Assembly: GCF_010907035.1 (NCBI RefSeq)
Contig: NZ_QUMK01000010.1
Span: 21,288-85,287 of the forward strand
DNA: 64,000 nt
Reading direction: 5' to 3'
Source of the DNA: Rhodopseudomonas sp. BR0M22
GTDB lineage: Bacteria; Pseudomonadota; Alphaproteobacteria; Rhizobiales; Xanthobacteraceae
A model generated the notes under the pieces. It searched no databases and was not told where the DNA came from. It saw nothing but the letters and a program-made list of their open reading frames with translations. The position numbers and the translations under genes are program-made. Shown in pieces: positions 43,796 through 52,308 of the stretch. Numbering within the stretch: position 1 is the first letter of the stretch; every line of letters begins with the position of its first letter.

Positions 43796-45829
43796 ATGGC
43801 GGAGCGCGAGGTGTCCTCATGGCCGAGCGGCGACGACGGCCGGCCGATGCAGTTCTCGCTGCCGGGCGAGATCGTCGAGACGATCCTGCTCGGTCCCGCC
43901 GACGATCGCCGGGTGCTGCAGGATTCGCCGCTGCTCGGCGATGTCTGGGCCGCCTATGCGCTCGATCCCGGCGCACGCCAGGATGTGCTGATCACCCCGC
44001 ACTTCAAGGCGACTGCCGCCGATGTGGCCGGCATGATCCGCCTCGGCCGGCCGATTTGGAACAAATCGCGCAACCAGATGATCGACGAGCATCTGTCGCG
44101 CCCGCTCGCGTCCGCCAAGATCGCCTATCTGCAGGGGCTTGTCGCGGCCGAGCTGTATTTCGACGAGGTGCTGTGCATCCTGGTGCCGCTGACGCTGTGG
44201 TGGCAGCAGCAGGGGGGCGATCGAATCGAGGGGGTCGCTCACCGCCAAGCCGCGCTCGTCAAGCTGCTGCAGACGCCGCCCGGCGCCACCCGCAAAGCAG
44301 GCGTCAGCGTTGATCGCGAGAATTACTCCTCGCTCGAGCGTTACATCGCGCTCGCCGGGCTGATCTTCTGGATCAGTAAGCGCACGCGTCGCGTCGAAGA
44401 CCATCTGCCGGCGCAGGCCGCAAGCAGCACGGCGACGCTGCTGGCCTTGCCCGAGCTCGACGAGGATCTGGCCTTCGCGCTGTATGCGCCTTATGCCGCC
44501 GAGATCATCAAGGAGATGTTCGACATCTATCCCATGGTCGAGGAGAATCGCGCCGAATTGGTCCGCAAGAGCGCCGAAATGGGAGAGCTCGACGACGAGG
44601 CGCTGGCCAGCGGCTTTATCTTTCAGGTGTCGCTGAACCGCCGGGCCGACACTGCGCTGGATCGCTCGGTCCCCGCGGTCAAGGCCGATGCGGCACAGTC
44701 GTTGTTTCGCGTGGCCTGCGACCGGATCGTCTGGGGCGTGATCGATTCCGGAATCGACGGCAGTCATCCGGCGCTGCAGATGGTCGACAAGCAGGCGACG
44801 ACCGATCCGAACAATCCAGTCCTTACCAGTCGGGTCAGGAAGACCTTCGATTTCACCCGGATCCGCGAGATCGTCACCAGTGAGGTCGACGACGTTGGGC
44901 CTACCGAGGTCGATCGCATCGCGCGGACCACCGGCCTGTCGTTCGAGGCGACGCAGAAATATCTCAAACAGGTCGCCTCGGACGCTGAGAACCGGCGTCC
45001 GATCAATTGGGCCGATGTCGAGAAGCTGATCACGCTGAAAGATCCGCCGCCGCCGACCAATCCGCACGGCACTCACGTCGCCGGCATTATCGGTGCCGAC
45101 GGCAAAAGGGACGGCGAGTCCTACAGCGGCATGTGTCCGGATATCCGGCTGTACGACTTCCGGGTGCTCGGCAAGACCGCAGCGGACACCGAATTCGCGG
45201 TGATCGCGGCGCTGCAATACATCCGCTACATCAACGACCGGCACAATTACATCACTGTCCACGGCGTCAATCTCAGCCTGTCGATCCCGCACAATGTCCG
45301 CAACTACGCCTGTGGCCGGACGCCGGTGTGCAACGAATGCGAACGGCTGGTGGAGGGTGGCGTTGTCGTGGTCGCAGCCGCAGGCAATCGCGGTTTTCAG
45401 AAATTCCAGACTGCCGACGGTCCGTTCGAGAACTATGCCGCCTTCAGCATCACCGATCCCGGCAACGGCGAGGGCGTTATCACCGTCGGCTCCACCCACG
45501 GCAATTGGCCGCAGACCTACGGCATCAGCTTCTTTTCCAGCCGCGGGCCGACCGGCGACGGTCGCCTGAAGCCCGATCTGGTGGCGCCGGGAGAGCGGGT
45601 CTACTCCACCGTGCTGAACCACGGATGGGCGCCGGAGTCTGGCACCAGCATGGCGGCGCCGCATGTCAGCGGCGCGGCGGCGATGCTGCTGGCGCGTTAT
45701 GAAGAATTGGTCGGTCAGCCGCGGCGGGTGAAGCAGATCCTGTGCGCCAGCGCGACTGATCTCGGCCGCGAACGCAGTTTCCAGGGGCACGGCATGCTGG
45801 ACGTGTTGCGCGCGTTCCAGTCGATCTGA
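43796..45829 (+). CDS. S8 family serine peptidase with novel N-terminal extension
   Basis: A 677-residue subtilase. The catalytic triad is complete: Asp317 (VWGVIDSGIDGSHP), His424 (NPHGTHVAGIIGADG) and Ser618 (GTSMAAPHVSGAAA), with oxyanion Asn in AAAGNRG. The first ~310 residues match no domain I recognise; they are helical and include ATTAADVAGMIRLGRP and a leucine-rich EDLAFALYAPYAAEIIKEMF segment. No signal peptide is visible, so it is intracellular. ATG 43796. Stop to next start is 26 bases, so it is one operon with the MBL gene. The protease may process the patatin or a sensed protein. Confidence 0.93.
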   Translation: MAEREVSSWPSGDDGRPMQFSLPGEIVETILLGPADDRRVLQDSPLLGDVWAAYALDPGARQDVLITPHFKATAADVAGMIRLGRPIWNKSRNQMIDEHLSRPLASAKIAYLQGLVAAELYFDEVLCILVPLTLWWQQQGGDRIEGVAHRQAALVKLLQTPPGATRKAGVSVDRENYSSLERYIALAGLIFWISKRTRRVEDHLPAQAASSTATLLALPELDEDLAFALYAPYAAEIIKEMFDIYPMVEENRAELVRKSAEMGELDDEALASGFIFQVSLNRRADTALDRSVPAVKADAAQSLFRVACDRIVWGVIDSGIDGSHPALQMVDKQATTDPNNPVLTSRVRKTFDFTRIREIVTSEVDDVGPTEVDRIARTTGLSFEATQKYLKQVASDAENRRPINWADVEKLITLKDPPPPTNPHGTHVAGIIGADGKRDGESYSGMCPDIRLYDFRVLGKTAADTEFAVIAALQYIRYINDRHNYITVHGVNLSLSIPHNVRNYACGRTPVCNECERLVEGGVVVVAAAGNRGFQKFQTADGPFENYAAFSITDPGNGEGVITVGSTHGNWPQTYGISFFSSRGPTGDGRLKPDLVAPGERVYSTVLNHGWAPESGTSMAAPHVSGAAAMLLARYEELVGQPRRVKQILCASATDLGRERSFQGHGMLDVLRAFQSI

Positions 45830-45855
45830 AGGCACCAGCGCGCGGGAGCAGAGCG

Positions 45856-47148
45856 ATGTATTTCAGTCTCGATGTGCTGAGGGCGAGACAGGGCGACTGC
45901 CTGATGCTGCATTACGGCACCGAGGACAGGCCGCGCTTGATGCTGATCGATGGCGGCCCGGCAACGGTGTACGCCAAGTCTCTCGAGCCGCGCCTGCAGA
46001 GGCTGCGCGCCGCGCGCGAGCGGGCCGGTCTGCTCGACACCGCCGATCCGCTGCCGGTCGACGTCGTGCTGGTCAGCCATATCGACGACGATCATATTCG
46101 CGGCATTCTCGATTTGACCCATGAGCAGCGCAGGCGGGCGGCAGGTCTGCGGCTCGCCGTGACCAGCCTTTGGCACAACAGCTTCGACGACCTGCTGTCG
46201 ACCAAGCCGGACGAACTGACGAGCGGATTCGGTACGGCCTCGATCCTGGCCGGCACCGATGCCAATCTATTTGCTGGCGTCGAGATCGGCGACAGCGAGG
46301 AGGAGGCTGCGGCACAAGCCGTGCTGGCCAGCGTGCCGCAAGGGCGCACGCTGCGCGACGACGCTGCTGATCTCGGCTGGAAGCCGAACCACAAATTCAA
46401 GGGCAAGCTGATCCTGACTTCGCCGGACGTCGCGCCGGTCGATCTCAGCGGCGTGGCCATCACCGTTGCCGGCCCGATGCAAAAAGAACTCCAGGCTTTG
46501 CAGGACATGCACGATCAGTGGTTGCGGCAGCGCAAGAACGACGGCACCAGGCCGACCGCGTCGGCGATGCTGGCCGCCTTCGTCGACAAATCGGTGCCGA
46601 ACCTGTCGAGCATCGTGCTTCTGGCCGAATGCGGCGACAAGACCATGCTGCTGACCGGCGACGCCCGCGGCGACAAGATCATCGAGGGGCTGGAGATGTC
46701 CGGTAAGCTGGCCAAAGGCGAGACGCTGCACGTCGACATTCTCAAGGTGCCGCATCACGGCAGCGACAATGACGTCGAGACCTCGTTCTTCGAGCGCATC
46801 ACCGCCGATCACTACGTGTTCTCCGGCAATGGCGACTACGGCAACCCGGAGCGTGCCACCCTGCAGATGCTGCTCGATGCGCGCGGAGCCGACGACGCCT
46901 ACACGATCCACCTGACTTATCCGATCGAAGAGATCGATGCGGGGCGCAAGGCCGATTGGGTCAAGCAGCAAGCGAAGGAGGCGAACCGGGCCAAGCCGCC
47001 GAAAGGCGGCGTGCGGCCGGACTGGTCGGCGCAGGAGCAGGGGCTGGCGGCACTCTTCGCCGACAATCCGAAGCTGGCGGCTAAGGTGCAGATCGTCGGC
47101 GACGGCAAGCCGCATCTGATCGATCTGCTCGATAAGGTCGTCTTCTGA
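45856..47148 (+). CDS. MBL-fold metallo-hydrolase (ComEC/Rec2-like domain)
   Basis: A 430-residue protein. It starts MYFSLDVLRARQGDCLMLHYG, the typical opening of ComEC/Rec2-type beta-lactamase domains. The metal motif is VSHIDDDHIRGILDL (H-x-D-D-D-H); further ligands lie in LLTGDARGDKII and VPHHGSDND. About 100 residues of Lys/Arg-rich C-terminal region follow, ending KVQIVGDGKPHLIDLLDKVVF. No signal peptide. Third gene of the cassette. MBL domains of this class hydrolyse phosphodiesters; a nuclease or nucleotide-second-messenger role is possible but unproven. Confidence 0.9.
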   Translation: MYFSLDVLRARQGDCLMLHYGTEDRPRLMLIDGGPATVYAKSLEPRLQRLRAARERAGLLDTADPLPVDVVLVSHIDDDHIRGILDLTHEQRRRAAGLRLAVTSLWHNSFDDLLSTKPDELTSGFGTASILAGTDANLFAGVEIGDSEEEAAAQAVLASVPQGRTLRDDAADLGWKPNHKFKGKLILTSPDVAPVDLSGVAITVAGPMQKELQALQDMHDQWLRQRKNDGTRPTASAMLAAFVDKSVPNLSSIVLLAECGDKTMLLTGDARGDKIIEGLEMSGKLAKGETLHVDILKVPHHGSDNDVETSFFERITADHYVFSGNGDYGNPERATLQMLLDARGADDAYTIHLTYPIEEIDAGRKADWVKQQAKEANRAKPPKGGVRPDWSAQEQGLAALFADNPKLAAKVQIVGDGKPHLIDLLDKVVF

Positions 47149-47264
47149 GCCGGCAAAGGTCGTGCGAGTCCTCCGTAGAAATACCAATGGGACATTCCCG
47201 GACTCGGGATTTGCCTAAATAGAATACACGTGGGAAGTGTGTCACATACTGAACATCCGCGATG

Positions 47265-47345
47265 CGGTTCGTCGCGGTCCCCTTCCTTGGGGCGTTTCCT
47301 CCCTAGACTTGGCCCGGGCGCCGAATGGCGACCGGGCCTTCTTTA
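47265..47345 (+). ncRNA. mmgR/suhB-like alphaproteobacterial small RNA (alpha-r8 family)
   Basis: The conserved unpaired decamer TTTCCTCCCT lies at 47295-47304. It is flanked upstream by a CCCC-ttcctt-GGGG hairpin (47279-47292) and downstream by a strong intrinsic terminator: GGCCCGG (47311-47317), loop, CCGGGCC (47332-47338), then TTCTTTATT. This arrangement is characteristic, from memory, of the mmgR/suhB sRNA family, which targets mRNAs (polyhydroxybutyrate metabolism in Sinorhizobium). The 5' end is approximate. The hairpin also terminates the upstream operon. Confidence 0.8.
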
Positions 47346-47391
47346 TTCTCCATTTGTAGTTGGTTTGCTGTTTGGATCCTGCATCGCCGGC

Positions 47392-48564
47392 TCATCCGAG
47401 GCAGCGACGGAATTCCGGCAGCGCGCGATGTGTCATCGCCCAAGCGGCGTTATCGACTGCGGCGCCCTGTGACGACAGTTTGGCGATCACCAGCCGTCTG
47501 GCCGGATCCACGAACAGGTTCTGGCCGTGGATGCCCATCGCGAACATCGTCTTCGGCTCGTCGTGGATCACGTACCAGCCGCCACGGTAGCTGAAATTCC
47601 GGTACGGAAACAATTTCTGCCATTCGCCTCGCCGCCACGCATCCGGATCGCCGCCGCTCCACAGGTCGTCGATCCATGATGGCGGCACGATGGTGCGGCC
47701 GTCGCGGCAGCCGTCGTCGAGCATCATCTGTCCGATCCGGGCGAAATCACGCGCCACCATGCTGAAGCCACCGGTGGTGCGTGCCTGACCCTGCCGGTCG
47801 GTGGTGATCGAGGCCGGCTGCTCGGCGCCAAGTGGGCGCCACAACAGGTCGGAAACCAGCGCGGCGAAGCAGGTGCCGGTGACGCGTTCGATCGCCCAGC
47901 CGAGCAGATCGGTGTTGGCGGAGACGTAGCGGAACGGACCGCCATGTGGCTGCGGCTTGATCGCCAGATTGCGATAGAACGCTTTCAGATCGGTCGGCGG
48001 TTCGGTCGGCGACACCGGATCCCAGCCGGCTGCGGCCGCATAGGCGCGCTGGGCGTCGAGGTCGATCAGAATGCCGGTCCGCATGTCGAGCATCTGGCGC
48101 AGCGTCGCGCCCTGATACGCAGTGCCCGCCACTTCCGGGATCAGTGTCGTCACCTCGGCGTCGAGCTGCAGGTGGCCGCGCTCGCTGAGGATGCCGGCGA
48201 TCAACCCGGTGATCGATTTCGACGCCGACATGATGATGTGCGGTGTCGTCGCGGTGGTGCCGTTGGCGTAAGCCTCAAAGGCGATCGTGCCGTCCTTGAG
48301 CACGACCAGCGCGTCGGTGTCGGTCGCTGTCAGAAAGCCCTCGAGGTCGAGCATTTCTCCGCCCTGGGCGCGGACGCGAAAGCCAGTGAGTTCGCGCGGG
48401 GCGGCAGGCAGGGGCCAGATATCGTCCGGCGCGTTGGGGATCGTCTCGGTCGGGATCAGGGCATCGATGTTGCGGAACGACCAGCGGCTGAACGGCAGCT
48501 CGCGCCAATTGGCGAGCGTGGCGCCGGCTGCGTCCTCAGGCGCGGCGAGATCTGAACGGGGCAT
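47392..48564 (-). CDS. serine hydrolase (class C beta-lactamase/NylB-like family)
   Basis: A 390-residue hydrolase. Ser113-x-x-Lys116 sits in IIMSASKSITG; the catalytic Tyr is in FRYVSANTDLLGWAIE; and a late MGIHGQNLFVDP segment follows. It resembles the 6-aminohexanoate-dimer hydrolase/EstB branch. No signal peptide visible, so it is cytoplasmic. It converges on the sRNA. The substrate is unknown. ATG 48564 is the only reasonable start. Confidence 0.9.
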   Translation of the reverse strand: MPRSDLAAPEDAAGATLANWRELPFSRWSFRNIDALIPTETIPNAPDDIWPLPAAPRELTGFRVRAQGGEMLDLEGFLTATDTDALVVLKDGTIAFEAYANGTTATTPHIIMSASKSITGLIAGILSERGHLQLDAEVTTLIPEVAGTAYQGATLRQMLDMRTGILIDLDAQRAYAAAAGWDPVSPTEPPTDLKAFYRNLAIKPQPHGGPFRYVSANTDLLGWAIERVTGTCFAALVSDLLWRPLGAEQPASITTDRQGQARTTGGFSMVARDFARIGQMMLDDGCRDGRTIVPPSWIDDLWSGGDPDAWRRGEWQKLFPYRNFSYRGGWYVIHDEPKTMFAMGIHGQNLFVDPARRLVIAKLSSQGAAVDNAAWAMTHRALPEFRRCLG

Positions 48565-48678
48565 GCAAACTCCAGGTGGGTACTCGGATGATGTAGGCGC
48601 TCGGCCGCTGATGGTCCATGCTGGCGGCCCGTCTGCTGCCGCTCGCCCAGCTTGACGCCGATTTTATTGTAGATACAT

Positions 48679-48684
48679 TATAAT
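48679..48684 (+). promoter_or_regulatory. -10 box of the brnTA operon
   Basis: A perfect TATAAT lies 13-18 bases upstream of the brnT start, inside the palindrome ATTATAAT (48677-48684). BrnA is a known autorepressor of brnTA, so this palindrome may also be part of its operator. Such a consensus box is rare in this high-GC window. Confidence 0.6.
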
Positions 48685-48696
48685 GAGTTGATCGCC

Positions 48697-48948
48697 ATGC
48701 GGATTGTCTGGGATGAGCACAAGCGGCTCGTCAATATCGACCGGCATGGGATGGACTTCGCCGATCTCGATGAGGCGTTTTTTGAACGTTCGGCGATCGT
48801 TCCAGCAAAGCTCGACCGAATGATCGCGGTCGGAGAATTGTTCAACGGAGTCATCGTCGTTGTATTTCTCAAGCTCGGCACTGAGGGCGTCAGCGTCATC
48901 AGTATGCGTCCTGCAAGTCGCAGGGAGAGGAGACTGATCGATGAATAA
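48697..48948 (+). CDS. brnT: BrnT family ribonuclease toxin
   Basis: An 83-residue protein with the BrnT pattern (VWDEHKRLVNIDRHGMDFADLDEAFF, then a mid-domain beta part and the C-terminal ISMRPASRRERRLIDE). BrnT is the RelE-fold RNase toxin of a type II toxin-antitoxin system and is neutralised by BrnA. The ATG at 48697 is preferred over TTG 48688. The stop overlaps the brnA start by eight bases, the normal brnT-brnA organisation. Confidence 0.92.
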   Translation: MRIVWDEHKRLVNIDRHGMDFADLDEAFFERSAIVPAKLDRMIAVGELFNGVIVVVFLKLGTEGVSVISMRPASRRERRLIDE

Positions 48949-49240
48949 AAGGCTCTCGAAGACGTTTCAGCCCGGCCGAGGTTACAGCAAGCAGGATTGG
49001 GACGATGTTGAAAGTCCGGAACTGACGGCGGAGCAGATCAAAGAGCTTCGCCCCTTCGCCGAAGTATTTCCCGATCTCGCCGCTTCGATCCGCCGCGGGC
49101 GTGGACCGAACAAGGCGCCGACCAAGCGGCTGGTGTCGCTGCGGCTGTCGCCGGAAGTGATCGACACCTACAAGGCTGGAGGTCCCGGTTGGCAGTCGCG
49201 GATCGACGCCGATCTGCGTCGCATCAACAAGATCAAGTGA
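48941..49240 (+). CDS. brnA: BrnA family antitoxin
   Basis: A 99-residue antitoxin and autoregulator. The C-terminal ribbon-helix-helix segment RLSPEVIDTYKAGGPGWQSRIDADLRRI is diagnostic, and the N-terminus is acidic-basic mixed as in BrnA. Overlaps brnT. The pair sits next to the patatin/subtilisin/MBL cassette and a serine hydrolase, a setting typical of accessory DNA. Confidence 0.93.
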   Translation: MNKRLSKTFQPGRGYSKQDWDDVESPELTAEQIKELRPFAEVFPDLAASIRRGRGPNKAPTKRLVSLRLSPEVIDTYKAGGPGWQSRIDADLRRINKIK

Positions 49241-49313
49241 CCCCGACGTTTCGTCTCCGGGAGAAGCTCTCGGAGACTGCAGTTCGTCCCTGTTGTTGCG
49301 CTGTCGACCGACC

Positions 49314-50381
49314 TCACAGCCCCTGAAACTTGAACGGTTCCGCCGGCTTGAAGCGATCGTGCACCTCGCCGGAGAAGATGTTGCGCTGACCGGGGCCGAG
49401 GTCGAGTTTCTTCACCATGCCCTTGTCGGCGGCAAACTCGATCTGGGTCAGATCGACCCAGAACACGTTCGGCGTCAGCGCGGATTCGAAGAAGTACAGT
49501 TTGCGCTTGTGGTCGGCGACGCTGCGCCAGCGGGTCGAGGAGATGTTCGGCTGATCGGGCGTCGAGATCCCGAACGGCACCGACACATTGCGGATCACGC
49601 TGAAGGCGGCGGCGATCGATTCCACCGGGTCGGGCGTCTTCGGAATAGCGCCGACATAGAAGGATGCGCGCGCGAAGCGGTCGGCCGCGCGATTGGTGCC
49701 CGGCAGCATCACCGTGCCGCCGATCTGCTGCCAGTAGGAATTCAGCGCGAGCTGCTGATCGAAGGTCGGCGAGTTGGTCATCACTTGGTATTGCCGGCCA
49801 TGATGGATCACCTGCTTGCCCTCGATGTATTCGATGATGGCACTGTCGCCGGAGGCATCCGACAGGGCCAGGTGCACCGTGGCAAGGCGTTGCTCGCCCG
49901 GCATATTGTCAGTGACGACCGTGAACGGTTCCTTGGCCAGCGCATCGACCGCGTCGGCCACGGTGGCAAAGTTGTCGAGCGCATATTGTGCCCATAGCGA
50001 CAGCGCCAGGCCCGGCTTGGAGCCGCCGAGCGGCGGATATTGCGATTCCGCCAACCACAGCACGCTCGCGACCAGACCCGCCTCGTTGATGCCGTCCGAG
50101 GTCGCGACGTCATAGGCCGACGCGATGACGCTGCCGTAGCGCGCGGTCCATTGGGCCGAATTGGGGCCGGCCTCGCCGGAACGTTTGATGCCGCGGGGGA
50201 AGATCCAAAGATTGGTGCCGATGTCACGCGCCCAGTCCATCGAGCGCGCTGTGATGACCTGATTCTCGGCACCGAGGTAAACCAAACGTGTGCACGCGTC
50301 GGCGACCCGCGGCGATAACAATCCCGCGATGGCCACTGCGCCGGCGCAGGTGGCGAGGAGACGTCGCTTGAACCCAATCAT
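49314..50381 (-). CDS. linear amide C-N hydrolase (choloylglycine hydrolase family)
   Basis: A 355-residue exported Ntn-hydrolase. Signal peptide with cleavage before Cys in VADACTRLVYLG, so the mature N-terminal cysteine would be the nucleophile, as in bile-salt hydrolase and penicillin V acylase. Later segments are MDWARDIGTNLWIFPRG and NEAGLVASVLWLAESQYPP. ATG 50381 is preceded by GGAGGT. Possible activity on N-acyl homoserine lactones or acyl amides; substrate unknown. Confidence 0.9.
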   Translation of the reverse strand: MIGFKRRLLATCAGAVAIAGLLSPRVADACTRLVYLGAENQVITARSMDWARDIGTNLWIFPRGIKRSGEAGPNSAQWTARYGSVIASAYDVATSDGINEAGLVASVLWLAESQYPPLGGSKPGLALSLWAQYALDNFATVADAVDALAKEPFTVVTDNMPGEQRLATVHLALSDASGDSAIIEYIEGKQVIHHGRQYQVMTNSPTFDQQLALNSYWQQIGGTVMLPGTNRAADRFARASFYVGAIPKTPDPVESIAAAFSVIRNVSVPFGISTPDQPNISSTRWRSVADHKRKLYFFESALTPNVFWVDLTQIEFAADKGMVKKLDLGPGQRNIFSGEVHDRFKPAEPFKFQGL

Positions 50382-50590
50382 GCCTGACCTCCGATCCCAA
50401 TAGCCGTGGGCAAATTTTGCTATGCGGAACACTTCACCGCGGGGTGATGATATCTCGAGTCAGCGGACTGGGAGCGGTACGCGGTGCACCCATGCGTTCA
50501 CGTTGCTGTCGTTTCAGCAGGGGATGCGTTAGTAGGACGCACTGGCGAATTTCCTCCGCATCGTTCCAGCCCACGAGATTCCGCGCACGC

Positions 50591-52180
50591 ATGAGCATGT
50601 CCGAACGCCAGAGCCGCAGGTCTGCGGACCCGACGCATCATCTGCTGTCCGACGAAGCTGCCGCCGAACTCTCCAGCATTCCCACCGAAGTGATCAATCT
50701 CGGCGACGCACCGCCGCTGGCGCCGGCCGGCGCGCTGACTCAGGGCGAAGTTCGTGCGATCTTGTTGAGCCTGCTGCTGGCGATGTTCCTCGCCGCGCTC
50801 GATCAGACGATCGTCGCTACGGCGTTGCCGACGATCGGACGGCAATTCGGCGACGTCGAGAGTCTGTCCTGGGTGATTACTGCCTATCTGCTGTCGTCGA
50901 CAGCGGTGGCGCCGGTGTTCGGCAGTCTGGCCGACATCTATGGCCGGCGGGTGATGATCATCGTCTCGCTCAGCCTGTTCGTCGCCGGTTCGGTGATGTG
51001 CGCCCTGGCGCCGAGCCTGCTGGTCCTGATCCTCGGCCGCGCTCTGCAGGGGCTGGGCGGCGGCGGCATCATGCCGATCGTGCAGACCGTGATCTCCGAT
51101 GTCGTCACGCCGCGCGAGCGGGGCAAGTATCAGGCGTATTTCTCCGGTGTGTGGGTGTCGGCCGGGATCGGCGGGCCGATCCTCGGCGGCTTCTTCGCCG
51201 AGCACCTGCATTGGTCGATGATCTTCTGGATCAATCTGCCGCTGGCGATCGCCGCGCTAGGGCTGCTGTTGCCGAAGATGGCGAAGATTCCAGTGTATCA
51301 TCGCCGCCGCAAGGTCGACTGGCTCGGCGGTGTGTTGCTGATGTCCGCGGCGATGGCGGTGATGCTGGTGCTGACCTGGGGCGGCAACCGCTTCGCCTGG
51401 CTTTCGCCGACGATCCTGGCGCTGTCGGGGGCGGCGGTGCTGCTGGCGGCGAGCTTCGTCTGGCACGCGCTGCGGGCGCGCGAGCCGTTCCTGCCGCTGC
51501 CATTGATGAGCGGGACCGTGGTGCCATGGGCGATGGCCGGGGGCGCCTTCACCATGGGTGCGATGATTGCGCTGACCGTGCACATGCCGCTGTACTACGA
51601 GGCGGTGTACCACCTGACCGCGAGCCAATCCGGCTTGGCGCTGATCCCGATCGCGGCTGTCTCGGTGTTCGGCGCGGCGTTCACCGGTCGGGCGATGGTG
51701 CATGTCGAGCGCTACAAGCGGATCGCGATTCTCGGCACGGGCTTCGCGGCGCTGATGGCCTCGGCGATCGCGATTCTGACGCCGCTGCCGCTATGGCTGT
51801 TCCTGGCGCTGTTGTCGCTGTGTTCGCTCGGACTCGGCACGGTGTTTCCGGTCAGCGTCGTCTCGATCCAGAACGCAGTGCCGCGGCCGCAGATCGGCAC
51901 CGCGACGGGCGCGATGAACTTCTTTCGGGCGCTGATGGCCTCGTTTACGGTCGCGGCGTTCACGGCGATCCTGCTGATCGCGCTGGGCGGTGACATCCAG
52001 CTCGGCGGCGGCGAGCATCGCCACGTCACCGGCAACGTTGCTGCTGCCGACATGGTGGCGGCATTCCGCTGGGTGTTCGGTGCGGCGGCGCTGATGTTGG
52101 CTGCGTCGGCGCTGTGCATTGTGGCGATGGAAGAGCGGAAGCTCGCCGGCCCTGAACCGACGCTCTCGCTTTCGGAATAG
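50591..52180 (+). CDS. MFS transporter, DHA2 family (14 TM) drug efflux
   Basis: A 529-residue inner-membrane protein with about 14 hydrophobic helices and DHA2 signatures: LDQTIVATALPTIGRQFG near residue 70, GSLADIYGRRVMIIV (A-loop), RALQGLGGGGIMPIV and SPRERGKYQAY-like VTPRERGKYQAYFSG. Proton-driven multidrug export is likely. ATG 50591 is used; a second ATG six bases later is possible. The upstream frame is Arg-rich and rejected. Confidence 0.92.
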   Translation: MSMSERQSRRSADPTHHLLSDEAAAELSSIPTEVINLGDAPPLAPAGALTQGEVRAILLSLLLAMFLAALDQTIVATALPTIGRQFGDVESLSWVITAYLLSSTAVAPVFGSLADIYGRRVMIIVSLSLFVAGSVMCALAPSLLVLILGRALQGLGGGGIMPIVQTVISDVVTPRERGKYQAYFSGVWVSAGIGGPILGGFFAEHLHWSMIFWINLPLAIAALGLLLPKMAKIPVYHRRRKVDWLGGVLLMSAAMAVMLVLTWGGNRFAWLSPTILALSGAAVLLAASFVWHALRAREPFLPLPLMSGTVVPWAMAGGAFTMGAMIALTVHMPLYYEAVYHLTASQSGLALIPIAAVSVFGAAFTGRAMVHVERYKRIAILGTGFAALMASAIAILTPLPLWLFLALLSLCSLGLGTVFPVSVVSIQNAVPRPQIGTATGAMNFFRALMASFTVAAFTAILLIALGGDIQLGGGEHRHVTGNVAAADMVAAFRWVFGAAALMLAASALCIVAMEERKLAGPEPTLSLSE

Positions 52181-52308
52181 GGAGCCCAAAGGCCCTGGCA
52201 TTTGCCGGTAGCCCGCAACTGAAAATTCAGTACTCTGCCGCACAACGGCCGTAAGCTCGGCGCAGGGCGTTGGCTGGCGCCGCTCGGGCGCGAGAAGCGG
52301 GTGACGGG

